A DNA stretch of 64,000 nucleotides from Propionibacteriales bacterium (GCA_026392415.1 JAPLCC010000051.1:45222-109221), one strand, 5' to 3'. Counted from the first letter of the stretch, positions 18,079 to 27,753 are shown. Numbers and translations are program-made. Notes: generated by a model not told the origin, from the sequence alone.

Positions 18079-19121
18079 TGCGTACCTCAACGAAGTTGAT
18101 GCGCGCCGTCGCGGCGTCGGCCGTCGCGTCCACGATCATGTTCACCTCTGGGTGCGGCGTGGTCGGTGGCTCGGACAAGATGACGGTCAAGGCCTACCTG
18201 TCGGACTCTGCTGGTCTCTTCGTCGGCAACGACGTCGGGGTGCTGGGCGTGACCGTCGGCGAGATCACGTCGATCGAGCCCGAGGGCGACAAGGTCCTGG
18301 TCACGATGGAGATCGACGGGGACCAACCGGTTCCGGCTGACGCCGGTGCGGTCGTGGTGGCCCGGTCGGTCGCGACGGACCGCTACATCGAGCTCACTCC
18401 CGTCTACCGCGAGGGTGCGAAGATGGCCGACAACGCCACGATCGACGTCGACCGGACGCAGACACCGGTCGACTTCGACCAGGTGCTCGAGTCGCTCAAC
18501 GAGTTCACCACCGGTATCGGTGGCAACAAGGAGACGACCAAGGCGGTCCAGCGGTTCATCGATGCGGGCACCCAGGCACTCCAGGGCCGTGGTCCGTTGT
18601 TGAACCAGACCATCCACTCCCTGGCGGACGGCGTCAGCGGCATTTCCTCCCAGCGCGAGGACATCGCTGCGACGCTGAAGTCCCTGGACGTGCTTCTCAG
18701 CAGCATCGCGACCAACGAGTCGACGGCGCGGACCTTCATCCAGCAGGTTTCCAAGGCCGCGAAGATCCTGGCCGACGAACGTGAGAACTTCCGGCAGACC
18801 CTTCGCTCGCTCGACGAGGCGGTCACGACCGTTGCGGAGTTCGCGGTCGACAATCGCCAGGCGATCGTTGACAGCCTCGACAACACCAGCGAAGTGATGG
18901 AGACGGTGCTGTCCAAGCAGGGCCGGCTCGAGGAACTGCTCAGGGTGTTCCCGCTCGCGCTCCAGAACCTCGCCAGGATCAAGGGTGATCGCCTCCCGGT
19001 CCGGATCGATCCGTTGATCCTGGTGCCGCTGGGCGACGTGCTCCAGGGCGTCTGTGACGGCCTCGCTCTCGGATCGGTCAACTTGTGCGACGTCCTCCTC
19101 GGAACGCAGCCGGGAACGTGA
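18078..19121 (+). CDS. MceD protein with lipobox (mce operon 1)
   Basis: The 347-residue Mce subunit has the usual MCE domain (TVKAYLSDSAGLFVGNDV) and helical tail. Its N-terminus reads as a lipoprotein signal ending in TSGC, Cys26, rather than a plain anchor. The Mce4D paralogue at 32842 has an uncleaved anchor instead. Operon 1 therefore encodes two predicted Mce lipoproteins, D and E. ATG 18078 overlaps the mceC stop by one base (TGATG). Confidence 0.9.
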   Translation: MRTSTKLMRAVAASAVASTIMFTSGCGVVGGSDKMTVKAYLSDSAGLFVGNDVGVLGVTVGEITSIEPEGDKVLVTMEIDGDQPVPADAGAVVVARSVATDRYIELTPVYREGAKMADNATIDVDRTQTPVDFDQVLESLNEFTTGIGGNKETTKAVQRFIDAGTQALQGRGPLLNQTIHSLADGVSGISSQREDIAATLKSLDVLLSSIATNESTARTFIQQVSKAAKILADERENFRQTLRSLDEAVTTVAEFAVDNRQAIVDSLDNTSEVMETVLSKQGRLEELLRVFPLALQNLARIKGDRLPVRIDPLILVPLGDVLQGVCDGLALGSVNLCDVLLGTQPGT

Positions 19122-20356
19122 AGGCGATGATGAAGATGCGTACGACATCCGCTCGCGCCGGTGTGGCGCTGGTCCTGGCGCTCGCCGTCGGCACCCTGTC
19201 CGCCTGCGGTACGACAATGCGTGACCTGCCGATCCCCGGCACCGGGGTCTCGGGCGACACGATCGAGGTGAAGGCCCAGTTCGCAGAGGCGCTCAACCTC
19301 GCGGTCGGAGCGCCGGTCAAGGTCAACGGCGTCGACATGGGCAAGGTCAAGTCGATCACGGTCGACGACTTCGTCGCCGAGGCGACGATGACGCTCAAGA
19401 CCGACGCCGAGCTGCGCCAGGGTGCGCAGGTCCGCCTGCGTTACACGACGCCGCTCGGTGAGCTCTTCGTCGACGTCACCAATCCGTCGACCGGGGCGCC
19501 CCTCGGCGACGACGCCACGCTGGCACTCAAGGACACCGAGACGGCGCCGACGGTCGAGGATGCGCTGGCGCAGGCCTCGCTCCTGATCAACGGCGGTGGT
19601 CTGGAGCAGCTCCAGACGGTGGCCGAAGAACTCAACACCGCGCTCAGCGGCAACGAGGGCGACTACCGGGCGTTGCTGGACAAGGCGTCGGTGTTCCTGA
19701 CCCAGGCCAACTCCACCACGCAGAGCATCGACCAGGTCCTGGGCTCGCTCAGCGGACTCTCGAAGACGCTCAACGGTCGCAAGGAGACGATCAACCGCGC
19801 GGTCAAGGAGATTCGACCGGCGGCAAAGGTGCTGCGGGAGAGGACACCCGACTTCACCCGGCTGCTGGCGGAGGTCGAGAAGTTCGCGGGCGCTGCCAAC
19901 AGCACGGTGACAGCGACCCGGTCGCAGTTGCTCTCCTTCCTCAAGGAGCTGGAGCCGGTGCTGGCAGAGTTCGCGAAGAACAAGGGGTCCTACGAGGCCT
20001 CGCTCAGGGAGTTGACGCGCGGAGCCGCTGCCCTCGACGAGGTCGTGGCGACGGACTACGTGAACATCGCCCTCCAGCTCCATCTCGACGGCATCGACGC
20101 CGGTGGCGTGGTGCAGGGCACGCTGGGCGGCATTCTCAAGCTGCTCGGCCTGGACCCCAATGCACCCGGGCTCGGCGACCTGCTCGGACTCGGCGGCCTG
20201 CTCAACCTCGGGGCTCCGGCCTCCAGCAAGACGGGCAAGTCCGGCAGCAAGTCCGGTGCCACGTCGACCGGCGGCAGTGGCGGAGCGGGCACCACGTCCG
20301 ACCCGCTGGGACTCAATGGCCTCCTTTCGGGCCTGCTCGGAGGAGGATCGCGATGA
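19118..20356 (+). CDS. MceE lipoprotein (mce operon 1)
   Basis: The 412-residue protein is the classical lipoprotein member of the Mce hexamer, with LSAC and Cys30 after a hydrophobic stretch. The MCE domain starts EVKAQFAEALNLAVGAPV. The C-terminal 45 residues are Gly/Ser/Thr-rich and probably disordered. GTG 19118 overlaps the mceD stop (GTGA); ATG codons at 19127, 19130 and 19136 are alternative starts that leave the signal intact. It ends in ATGA with mceF. Confidence 0.91.
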   Translation: MKAMMKMRTTSARAGVALVLALAVGTLSACGTTMRDLPIPGTGVSGDTIEVKAQFAEALNLAVGAPVKVNGVDMGKVKSITVDDFVAEATMTLKTDAELRQGAQVRLRYTTPLGELFVDVTNPSTGAPLGDDATLALKDTETAPTVEDALAQASLLINGGGLEQLQTVAEELNTALSGNEGDYRALLDKASVFLTQANSTTQSIDQVLGSLSGLSKTLNGRKETINRAVKEIRPAAKVLRERTPDFTRLLAEVEKFAGAANSTVTATRSQLLSFLKELEPVLAEFAKNKGSYEASLRELTRGAAALDEVVATDYVNIALQLHLDGIDAGGVVQGTLGGILKLLGLDPNAPGLGDLLGLGGLLNLGAPASSKTGKSGSKSGATSTGGSGGAGTTSDPLGLNGLLSGLLGGGSR

Positions 20357-21444
20357 TGAAGGTCCTGACAGACAAGTTGTATCTGAGCCTGATCGGCATC
20401 GGCATCGTGCTGGTCCTGACCACCGCCTACATCTTCGCCGCGGTGCTCGACCAGCCATTGACCGCACGACCGCTCGCCGTCAAGGTCGAGCTCGCCCAGA
20501 CCGGTGGTCTGTTCGAAGGTTCAGCGGTGACCTATCGAGGCGTCAAGGTCGGCAAGGTCAAGAAGATCGTTCCGGGCCAGGACGGCGTCGTGGCCGAGAT
20601 CGCCGTGACGACGACGACCGACATCCCGAAGGACGCTGTCGCGCGGGTTCGCAGTCTGTCGCCCGTGGGTGAGCAGTACATCGACTTCCAGCCGAAGAGC
20701 ACCAAGGGTCCATTCCTGGAGTCGGGCGACGTCATTCCTGCCGAGTCGACCGACCTGCCCAAGAGCCTGAGCTCCACGGTCATCGCGGTCAACAACGTGC
20801 TGCGCCAGATCGACGACAAGAAACTGCGCATCGTGCTCGGCGAGTTGAGCACGGGCCTCAAGGGCACCGGCACCGACCTGGGACAGATCCTCGACCAGGG
20901 CACGGCGATCCTCGAGACCCTCGACGCCGTGTGGCCCGAGACGGACCGCGTCATCACCAACGCGGCCACGGTGCTGCCGATCGTCACCGACAACGCCGAT
21001 TCCCTCCGCGTCCTGGCGCAGTCCTCCCAGCAGTTCGCGAAGTTCCTTCGCGAGTACGACCCCGAGCTGCGTGGCATCCTCAAGCGCGCTCCCGGTCAGC
21101 TCAAGGAACTGGTCAAGCTCGTCAACGACGCGGACGCCATCCTTCCGGGCTTCCTGTCCACCGGCGTCAGCTTCACTGACGTGTTCCTCGCCTACGAGCC
21201 GCACCTGCGCGCACTGCTCCAGTCCTACGAACCGGGCCTGCGTTCCCTGCTGAACAAGGTCAAGGGCGGCGAGCTGAGGATCCAGATCATCGGTGACAAG
21301 GATCCGCGCTGCAAGAACTACGGCACCAGCCGGATCGACCCCACGAAGACCGAGCGTCGTCCCCTGCAGAAGGACGCACGCTGTGAGGCCTCCTTCGCCA
21401 ACCTCCAGCGCGGCGCCGACAAGGCCCCCGGGCCGGTTCGGTGA
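20353..21444 (+). CDS. MceF protein (mce operon 1)
   Basis: The 363-residue last Mce subunit has an anchor at about residues 9-28 and an MCE domain starting VKVELAQTGGLFEGSAV. YRGVKVGKVKKI is typical of the F group and is shared with Mce4F. A helical tail and a short basic, Cys-containing end follow. ATG 20353 overlaps the mceE stop and its own stop overlaps the following gene as GTGA. Confidence 0.92.
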   Translation: MMKVLTDKLYLSLIGIGIVLVLTTAYIFAAVLDQPLTARPLAVKVELAQTGGLFEGSAVTYRGVKVGKVKKIVPGQDGVVAEIAVTTTTDIPKDAVARVRSLSPVGEQYIDFQPKSTKGPFLESGDVIPAESTDLPKSLSSTVIAVNNVLRQIDDKKLRIVLGELSTGLKGTGTDLGQILDQGTAILETLDAVWPETDRVITNAATVLPIVTDNADSLRVLAQSSQQFAKFLREYDPELRGILKRAPGQLKELVKLVNDADAILPGFLSTGVSFTDVFLAYEPHLRALLQSYEPGLRSLLNKVKGGELRIQIIGDKDPRCKNYGTSRIDPTKTERRPLQKDARCEASFANLQRGADKAPGPVR

Positions 21445-21992
21445 GCACGGGCAGGAGGCTGCACCGGGCAGCCGGTCCGCTCGTCGCGCTGGTGTTGACG
21501 GGCGCCCTGGTCTCGGGTTGCGGTGGAGACGGACAACAGGCCGAGGACCTCAAGGAGGCCCGGGCGAAGGTCCAGGAGCTGACGGCGCAGGACGCTGCCG
21601 CCGACGAGGCCCTCGCGGCCGCCAAGACGCTCCTGGTCGAGATCACGACGTACTCGTGGAAGGAAGGCGACCACGAGTTCGACTGGCTCGACAAGATCGC
21701 CGGCGACGAGCTGCGCGAGAAGCTCGCGCCCAACGTCCCGGATCTCCAGAAGGCGATCGTCAAGGGCAAGGTGACGGCCGAGGGCCAGGTCGTGGATTCC
21801 GCGGCCCGGGTGGTCGACCCCGAGCAGGTCGAGGTCCTCGCGTTCGTCGACCAGGCGATCACCGACGAGACGAACAAGGACATCAAGATCGAGGAGCAGA
21901 GGGTCAGCATGACCATGAAGCTCATCGACGACGACTGGCTCGTCGAACGTCTCGAGCTGCTCAGTGGCACCAACAACCAGTCCACGCAGTAG
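21441..21992 (+). CDS. Mce-associated lipoprotein (mce operon 1)
   Basis: The 183-residue protein has a lipobox VSGC with Cys27. A short coiled-coil-like stretch rich in Ala, Glu and Asp follows, then an alpha/beta segment like that of Mas proteins, ending in VERLELLSG. Mas proteins usually follow mceF and are thought to stabilise the Mce complex. GTG 21441 overlaps the mceF stop. It is the last gene of the operon, because the next gene has its own promoter. Confidence 0.82.
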   Translation: MSTGRRLHRAAGPLVALVLTGALVSGCGGDGQQAEDLKEARAKVQELTAQDAAADEALAAAKTLLVEITTYSWKEGDHEFDWLDKIAGDELREKLAPNVPDLQKAIVKGKVTAEGQVVDSAARVVDPEQVEVLAFVDQAITDETNKDIKIEEQRVSMTMKLIDDDWLVERLELLSGTNNQSTQ

Positions 21993-22019
21993 TGCGACGG
22001 TCCGCTCGACCTGATGCTC

Positions 22020-22025
22020 TAGATT
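22020..22025 (+). promoter_or_regulatory. -10 box of a leaderless promoter for the PLD-type synthase operon
   Basis: TAGATT ends 7 nt before GTG 22033. It separates the downstream three-gene unit from the mce operon and supports GTG 22033 over the TTG at 22024, which lies inside the box. Confidence 0.6.
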
Positions 22026-22032
22026 GACGCGC

Positions 22033-23295
22033 GTGGCGCATGGTGACAGGGACCCGCTCGCCGGGCTGAGAACGGTGCTTCGGCGGCTGCTCCTGACGAT
22101 CGTCGGAGTTCCGTTCGTGGTGGCGTTCGTGATGTCGGTGATCGACTCGTACCGCCGCCGCGGAAAGCGACCCAAACCGTTCCCCACGCGGGAGCCCCAC
22201 ACGGTCAAGGTGGGCGATGGTGAGGTCACGACGTACACCTTCGGTCGTGACCTGTACGACGACATGCTCGCGGCGATCGAGGGCGCGGAGCGACAGATCC
22301 TCTTCGAGACCTACATCTGGAAGGGCGACGCCACGGGTGAGCGTTTCAAGCAGGCGCTGATCGACGCAGCCGACCGCGGGGTGGACGTCTACTGCATCTA
22401 CGACGCCTTCGCGAACCTGGTCGTCTCCCCGACGTTCAAGCGGTTCCCGACCAACCTGAAGGTGCTGCGCTACCCCGTCTACGCGGCCGGTTGGCGCTTC
22501 TTCGACCTCCGTCGCTACGGCCGCGACCACCGCAAGATCCTGGTCGTTGACGACAACGTCGGATTCATCGGCGGGTACAACATCGGGTCCAGCTACGAGA
22601 CGGAGTGGCGCGACACCCACGTCCGGATCACCGGGCCCGCGGTGTGGGATCTCAAGCGCGCCTTCGCCGACTTCTGGAACCTCAACCGCCGCCGTCGGAT
22701 CCGGGGCTCTGAACGTCCGCTCCTGCTGGAGACCGCGTCGACGTGGGAGCCCCGGGTGCGCGTGCAGCGCAACGTCCCGCGCCTGTGGATGTTCCCGATC
22801 CGAGCGATGTACATCGAGGCGATCAACCGGGCCAGCCACAACGTGTGGATGACGCAGGCCTACTTCCTGCCGGACGAGGACTTCATCCACGCGGTCAAGG
22901 CCGCCGCGCGGCGCGGTGTCGACGTACGACTCCTGCTGCCGCTCAAGTCCAACCACATCGTTGCCGACTGGATCTCGCGCGGCTACTTCAGCCAGCTGCT
23001 CGATTCGGGAGTGCGGATCCTGCGCTACCGCGACGCGATGGTGCACGCGAAGACGGCGACCGTCGACGGCACCTGGGCCACGGTGGGCACGGCCAACATC
23101 GACCGGCTCAGCCTGCAGGGCAACTTCGAGATCAACGTGGAGATCATCGACGAGGGCTTCGCCCGCGACCTCGAGGCGATCTTCGAGGTCGACCAGTCGC
23201 ACTGCCTGGAGCTGACCAGCGGCGAGTGGGAGGCCCGCGACGTGCACCGCAAGTTCACCGAGATGCTGCTCACCCCCCTTCGCCCACTCCTCTGA
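22033..23295 (+). CDS. Phospholipase D family protein, cardiolipin synthase-like
   Basis: The 420-residue protein carries two HKD motifs: His166-x-Lys168 with Asp173 (HRKILVVD) and His338-x-Lys340 with Asp345 (HAKTATVD). An N-terminal hydrophobic helix around residues 20-37 anchors it to the membrane. Members of this group transfer phosphatidyl groups, most often forming cardiolipin, but some are hydrolases. The GTG start is set by the leaderless promoter. An SDR gene follows after 12 bases with a GAGGAGG site. Confidence 0.87.
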   Translation: MAHGDRDPLAGLRTVLRRLLLTIVGVPFVVAFVMSVIDSYRRRGKRPKPFPTREPHTVKVGDGEVTTYTFGRDLYDDMLAAIEGAERQILFETYIWKGDATGERFKQALIDAADRGVDVYCIYDAFANLVVSPTFKRFPTNLKVLRYPVYAAGWRFFDLRRYGRDHRKILVVDDNVGFIGGYNIGSSYETEWRDTHVRITGPAVWDLKRAFADFWNLNRRRRIRGSERPLLLETASTWEPRVRVQRNVPRLWMFPIRAMYIEAINRASHNVWMTQAYFLPDEDFIHAVKAAARRGVDVRLLLPLKSNHIVADWISRGYFSQLLDSGVRILRYRDAMVHAKTATVDGTWATVGTANIDRLSLQGNFEINVEIIDEGFARDLEAIFEVDQSHCLELTSGEWEARDVHRKFTEMLLTPLRPLL

Positions 23296-23307
23296 GGAGG
23301 ACGTCCC

Positions 23308-24204
23308 ATGTGGTTCCGAGCCCCCGTCCGCGATCTCGCGGGCAAGCAGGTGTTCGTCACCGGCGCTGCGAGCGGCATCGGCCGTGCGGTCGCGGAGTAC
23401 GCCGCCGAGCGCGGTGCCGTACTGCACCTGACCGATCTCCAGGCCGAGCCGCTGGCCGCCGTGGCCGCCGACATCCGCGCCCGGGGTGGCCAGGTGGAGA
23501 CTGCCGAAGCGGCCGACGTCGCCGACCTCCAGCAGGTACGACGCCTCGCCGCCCTGGTCGGCGAACGGGCAGGCGCGATGGACGTGGTCCTCAATGTCGC
23601 CGGCATCGCGATCTGGGGCACCGTGCGCAGCCTCGAGCCCGAGCACTGGCAGCGGCTCGTGGACGTCAACCTGATGGGCCCGATCCACGTGATCGAGGAG
23701 TTCGTGCCGGCGATGATCGACGCCGGACGTGGGGGACAGCTGGTCAACGTGTCCTCGGCGGCGGGGATCATCGCCATGCCGTGGCACGCGGCGTACAGCG
23801 CGACGAAGTTCGGCTTGCGGGGTGTCTCGGAGGTGCTGCGCTACGACCTGCGCAAGCACCGCATCGGGGTGAGCCTGGTCTGCCCGGGCGGCGTCGACAC
23901 CGGTCTGGTCGCGACCATCCGGATCGCGGGCATCGATCAGCAGAACAAGGCCTTCGTGAAGGCCCGTGGACACTTCCAGAAGCGCGCGGTGACGCCCGAG
24001 AAGGCCGCCGAGGCGATCTGGAAGGGAGCGCTGCGCAACCGCTACTGGGTCTACACCTCCGCCGACATCCGGTTGGTGCACTGGCTGCAGCGCTACTTCC
24101 CGCCGGGCTATGCCGTCGCGATGCGGGTCTTCAACTACGGCGCCAACCGCGTGCTCCCGTCGGTCGAGAAGGCGCGTCGACCCGAACCGAGTGAGTCGGC
24201 ATGA
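23308..24204 (+). CDS. Short-chain dehydrogenase/reductase
   Basis: The 298-residue classical SDR has the NAD(P) motif TGAASGIG, NVAG in place of NNAG, and the YSATK catalytic pair after NVSSAAG. A 40-residue C-terminal extension with aromatic and basic residues (WLQRYFPPGYAVAMRVF) suggests membrane association, as in lipid-modifying SDRs. It is co-transcribed with the PLD-type synthase, so a lipid substrate is plausible but unproven. Its stop overlaps the next start as ATGA. Confidence 0.86.
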   Translation: MWFRAPVRDLAGKQVFVTGAASGIGRAVAEYAAERGAVLHLTDLQAEPLAAVAADIRARGGQVETAEAADVADLQQVRRLAALVGERAGAMDVVLNVAGIAIWGTVRSLEPEHWQRLVDVNLMGPIHVIEEFVPAMIDAGRGGQLVNVSSAAGIIAMPWHAAYSATKFGLRGVSEVLRYDLRKHRIGVSLVCPGGVDTGLVATIRIAGIDQQNKAFVKARGHFQKRAVTPEKAAEAIWKGALRNRYWVYTSADIRLVHWLQRYFPPGYAVAMRVFNYGANRVLPSVEKARRPEPSESA

Positions 24205-24737
24205 GTGCACGGGTCACGCCGGGCGGCTGGCGCGAGGTGGGTCCACTCGTCGCCGGCTTCGCCCGCGTCGCGGGCCGCGTCCAGGGCACCGAGCCGCCTG
24301 CCGTCTTCCTGACGCTCGGTCGGCACCGCCGCCTGTTCTGGGGCTGGTTGCACTTCGCCGGCCGGTTGATGCCCGGTGGCCGGTTGGCCCGCCGCGAGTC
24401 CGAGCTGGTGATCATCCGCGTCGCGAGCCGACGCGGGTCGGCGTACGAGCTGGAGCAGCACCGGCGGCTCGGCCGGCGTGCGGGACTGGTGCGTGAGGAG
24501 ATCGCGGCGATCGAGGCCGCCCGCGACCACGCCGGGTTCTCGGCGCGCGAGCAGCTGTTGCTTCGGGCGGCTGACGAGCTCGTCGCCGACCAGGACCTGT
24601 CCGACGCCTTGTGGTCGGACCTCGGGGCGGTGTTCGACGAGCGCGAGAAGATCGAGATCGTGATGCTCGTCGGGCACTACTCGATGCTGGCGACCGCCCT
24701 GCAAGCGTTGCGGGTCCAGCCGGACAAGCCGCGCTGA
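24201..24737 (+). CDS. Carboxymuconolactone decarboxylase/AhpD-like family protein
   Basis: The 178-residue all-helical protein has the CMD-family core ESELVIIRVASRRGSAYELEQH. It lacks the CxxC of true AhpD peroxidase partners: the position is filled by SAYE. That argues against a peroxidase role, and the function is unknown. It is the last gene of the PLD-SDR unit. uvrB follows after 46 bases with its own promoter. Confidence 0.8.
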   Translation: MSARVTPGGWREVGPLVAGFARVAGRVQGTEPPAVFLTLGRHRRLFWGWLHFAGRLMPGGRLARRESELVIIRVASRRGSAYELEQHRRLGRRAGLVREEIAAIEAARDHAGFSAREQLLLRAADELVADQDLSDALWSDLGAVFDEREKIEIVMLVGHYSMLATALQALRVQPDKPR

Positions 24738-24771
24738 GCCCCGCTGAGGCCGCGCTGTCGGTGGCCGCCCG

Positions 24772-24777
24772 TACGCT
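24772..24777 (+). promoter_or_regulatory. -10 box of a leaderless promoter for uvrB
   Basis: TACGCT ends 6 nt before ATG 24784. I see no LexA-type box (GAAC-N4-GTTC) in the 46-base gap. Confidence 0.55.
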
Positions 24778-24783
24778 GAATCC

Positions 24784-26913
24784 ATGCGTCCGGTCACCGA
24801 TCTCGAACGTCGAGTCGCCCCCTTCCACGTCGAGTCCGACTATGTCCCCTCGGGCGACCAGCCGGCGGCGATCGCGGAGATCACCAGGCGTCTCGACGAC
24901 GGAGCCCAGGACGTCGTGCTCCTCGGTGCCACCGGCACGGGCAAGACCGCCACGGTCGCCTGGGTCGCCGAGCAGGTCCAGCGGCCGATGCTCGTCCTGC
25001 AACCCAACAAGACGCTCGCCGCCCAGTTCGCCAACGAGCTGCGCCAGCTCTTCCCCAACAACGCCATCGAGTACTTCGTCTCCTACTACGACTACTACCA
25101 GCCCGAGGCCTACGTCCCCCAGACCGACACCTACATCGAGAAGGACTCCTCGATCAACGAGGAGGTCGAGCGGCTGCGCCACTCGGCGACCAACAGCCTG
25201 CTCACCCGACGCGACGTGATCGTGGTGTCGACCGTGTCGTGCATCTACGGCCTCGGCACCCCCCAGGAGTACGTCGACCGGATGCTGCGGCTGCGGGTGG
25301 GGGAGGAACACGACCGCGACTCGGTCCTGCGCCGGCTCGTCGAGATCCAGTACACGCGCAACGACATGGCCTTCACCCGCGGCACCTTCCGGGTCCGGGG
25401 TGACACGCTGGAGATCTTCCCCGTCTACGAAGAGCTCGCCGTGCGGATCGAGTTCTTCGGTGACGAGATCGAGCGGTTGATGACGCTGCACCCGGTCACC
25501 GGTGAGGTGCTCACCGAGGACTCCGAACTCCACGTCTTCCCGGCCAGCCACTACATCGCCGGCCCGGAGCGCATGGAGAAGGCGATCAACGGCATCGAGG
25601 CCGAGCTCACCGAACAGCTCGCGACCTTCGAGCGGCAGGGCAAGATGCTCGAGGCGCAGCGGCTGCGGATGCGCACGACGTACGACGTCGAGATGATGCG
25701 GCAGGTCGGGTCCTGCTCCGGCATCGAGAACTATTCGATGCACATGGACGGCCGCGGCCGCGGGACAGCCCCCAACACGCTCCTCGACTACTTCCCCGAG
25801 GACTTCCTCATGGTGGTCGACGAGTCGCACGTCGCGATCCCGCAGATCGGCGGGATGTACGAAGGCGACATGTCCCGCAAGCGCAACCTCGTCGACCACG
25901 GCTTCCGGTTGCCCAGCGCGATGGACAACCGGCCATTGCGCTGGGAGGAGTTCCTCGAGCGGATCGGTCAGACGATCTACCTGTCGGCGACGCCCGGCGA
26001 CTACGAGCTCGACAAGGTCCAGGGCGACGTGGTCGAGCAGATCATTCGCCCGACCGGCCTGGTCGACCCGCAGGTGGTCGTGAAGCCGACGAAGGGCCAG
26101 ATCGACGACCTGATCCACGAGATCCGGCTGCGCACCGAGAAGCAGGAGCGGGTGCTGGTCACCACCTTGACCAAGAAGATGTCCGAGGACCTCACCGACT
26201 ACCTGCTCGACGCCGGCATTCGCACCCGCTACCTCCACTCCGAGGTCGACACGCTCAAACGGATCGAGTTGTTGCGTGACCTGCGGCTCGGGCTCTACGA
26301 CGTCCTGGTCGGCATCAACCTGCTGCGTGAGGGACTCGACCTGCCGGAGGTGTCGCTGGTCGCGATCCTGGACGCTGACAAGGAGGGCTTCCTGCGCTCC
26401 GACAAGTCCTTGATCCAGACGATCGGGCGCGCGGCCCGCAACGTGTCGGGTGAGGTCCACATGTATGCCGACCGGATCACCCGGTCCATGGAGTCGGCCA
26501 TCGAGGAGACCAACCGGCGTCGGGCCCGTCAGGTCGCCTACAACGAGGCCCACGGGGTCGATCCGCAGCCGCTGCGCAAGAAGATCGCCGACATCACCGA
26601 GATGCTGGCGCGTGAGGACGAGACCACCCAGGAGCTGCTCCAGACGTGGGCCGACGCCGGCGTCAAGGGTCGTGCCGGGGGAGTGCGGCCCAAGAAGTCG
26701 CCGACCCCGCAGCTCCGGTCCACCGACATCGGTGGCCATGCCGCATCGCTGGCCGGTCTGCCGAGCGCCGACCTGGCCCAGCTGATCCAGGACCTCACCG
26801 AGCAGATGAAGGGCGCTGCCGGCGAGCTCCAGTTCGAGCTCGCGGCCCGGCTGCGCGACGAGATCAGCGACCTCAAGCGCGAACTCCGCCAGATGATGGA
26901 GGCGACGAAGTGA
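24784..26913 (+). CDS. uvrB: Excinuclease ABC subunit UvrB
   Basis: UvrB is the damage-verifying helicase-like subunit of nucleotide excision repair and loads UvrC. The 709 residues include Walker A GATGTGKT (48-55) and the beta-hairpin region [20 protein letters not shown]. The DEAD-like box VVDESHV, helicase motif [11 protein letters not shown] and a C-terminal UVR domain (about 668-705) with [11 protein letters not shown] are also present. Length fits the family, with a slightly long linker before the UVR domain. It ends 34 bases before the convergent channel gene. Confidence 0.98.
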   Translation: MRPVTDLERRVAPFHVESDYVPSGDQPAAIAEITRRLDDGAQDVVLLGATGTGKTATVAWVAEQVQRPMLVLQPNKTLAAQFANELRQLFPNNAIEYFVSYYDYYQPEAYVPQTDTYIEKDSSINEEVERLRHSATNSLLTRRDVIVVSTVSCIYGLGTPQEYVDRMLRLRVGEEHDRDSVLRRLVEIQYTRNDMAFTRGTFRVRGDTLEIFPVYEELAVRIEFFGDEIERLMTLHPVTGEVLTEDSELHVFPASHYIAGPERMEKAINGIEAELTEQLATFERQGKMLEAQRLRMRTTYDVEMMRQVGSCSGIENYSMHMDGRGRGTAPNTLLDYFPEDFLMVVDESHVAIPQIGGMYEGDMSRKRNLVDHGFRLPSAMDNRPLRWEEFLERIGQTIYLSATPGDYELDKVQGDVVEQIIRPTGLVDPQVVVKPTKGQIDDLIHEIRLRTEKQERVLVTTLTKKMSEDLTDYLLDAGIRTRYLHSEVDTLKRIELLRDLRLGLYDVLVGINLLREGLDLPEVSLVAILDADKEGFLRSDKSLIQTIGRAARNVSGEVHMYADRITRSMESAIEETNRRRARQVAYNEAHGVDPQPLRKKIADITEMLAREDETTQELLQTWADAGVKGRAGGVRPKKSPTPQLRSTDIGGHAASLAGLPSADLAQLIQDLTEQMKGAAGELQFELAARLRDEISDLKRELRQMMEATK

Positions 26914-26947
26914 GCGCCGGCGACGAAATGGGCGGTGCGGTCCACCG

Positions 26948-27634
26948 TCAGCGCCGGCGAGCGGCCAGCCCGACCATCCGCGCCACCACCAGCGCGACGT
27001 AGAACACCCCGGCGACCTGTTCGACCATCACCAGTGAGCGTGCCTGGGCGACCACGGGATAGACATCGGACAGGCCGACGCTGGTCAGTGTCGTGAAGGA
27101 CAGGTAGAGCAGTTCGAACCACGGCAAGGCATCGGCGCCGTCCGGGCTGTTGAAGCTGACGAACGATCCGGGCCACAGCACCTGGGCGGCGGCGTACAGA
27201 TAGGCGAACCCCCACGCGACGACCGTGAAGGCAGCGCCGGTCGCGAAGATCTCGTCGCGGGTGACGTCGTCGTCATGGAAGAGATAGCGGATCATCGCGT
27301 AGGACACGAAGAAGTAGAACGGGACGTGGAACGCCGCCGAGGCGAGGACGACCCACCCGGTGTCCGGGCTGAAGGCCTCGGCCACGGTCAGCAGCATGGC
27401 CGGCAGTCCGAGCAGGCCGGCCACCCATGCCAGCACGGGCGTGCGTCGTACCGCCCAGACCGCGATCAGGACCACGAGCATCTGCACGACGCCGATGACG
27501 GCGCGTCCGACGGTGGAGCCCTGGAGGCCGGGATAGGCCAGCACCACGATGAGTTGGGCGACCAGCAGAACAGCCGAGGGGTGATTGCCGACGGTCCGCA
27601 CGGTGGTCACGACGCGGCTGTCTGCGGTGGGCAC
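26948..27634 (-). CDS. Six-helix ion channel-like membrane protein with atypical filter
   Basis: The 228-residue protein has about six membrane helices. A pore loop between the fifth and sixth reads FTTLTSVGLSD, as in two-helix potassium channel domains. The canonical filter TVGYGD is replaced by SVGLSD, so potassium selectivity cannot be assumed. There is no S4-like charged helix and no RCK domain. GTG 27634 follows a TAGGAT -10 box by 6 nt. The gene is divergent from the mce4 operon and convergent with uvrB. Confidence 0.75.
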   Translation of the reverse strand: MPTADSRVVTTVRTVGNHPSAVLLVAQLIVVLAYPGLQGSTVGRAVIGVVQMLVVLIAVWAVRRTPVLAWVAGLLGLPAMLLTVAEAFSPDTGWVVLASAAFHVPFYFFVSYAMIRYLFHDDDVTRDEIFATGAAFTVVAWGFAYLYAAAQVLWPGSFVSFNSPDGADALPWFELLYLSFTTLTSVGLSDVYPVVAQARSLVMVEQVAGVFYVALVVARMVGLAARRR

Positions 27635-27640
27635 GTCCTG

Positions 27641-27646
27641 ATCCTA
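27641..27646 (-). promoter_or_regulatory. -10 box of a leaderless promoter for the channel gene
   Basis: On the minus strand TAGGAT ends 6 nt before GTG 27634. The KstR-like site lies almost 100 bp away and probably does not affect it. Confidence 0.55.
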
Positions 27647-27739
27647 GGGAAGCGCGGTGCGCGGGGCCCAGGTGTGCCACCGTGACTCCGGTGCCCGGCG
27701 GGACGTTGTCTGGATGAGGGCGGTGTCGTTGGTCACAAC

Positions 27740-27753
27740 GAGAACGTGTTCTA
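27740..27753. promoter_or_regulatory. KstR operator candidate upstream of the mce4 operon
   Basis: GAGAACGTGTTCTA matches TNNAACNNGTTNNA except the first base. It overlaps a TACTAT -10 box (27752-27757), so a bound repressor would block the promoter. The expected start of transcription near 27764 leaves a leader of about 50 nt before yrbE4A. In mycobacteria and rhodococci KstR represses mce4 through such a site. Confidence 0.82.

Noticed and set aside
24738..24783. LexA box before uvrB
   Set aside because: No GAAC-N4-GTTC-like sequence is present in the gap.
24412..26739. Open minus-strand frame of 775 codons
   Set aside because: It is antisense to uvrB and has the composition of a shadow frame.
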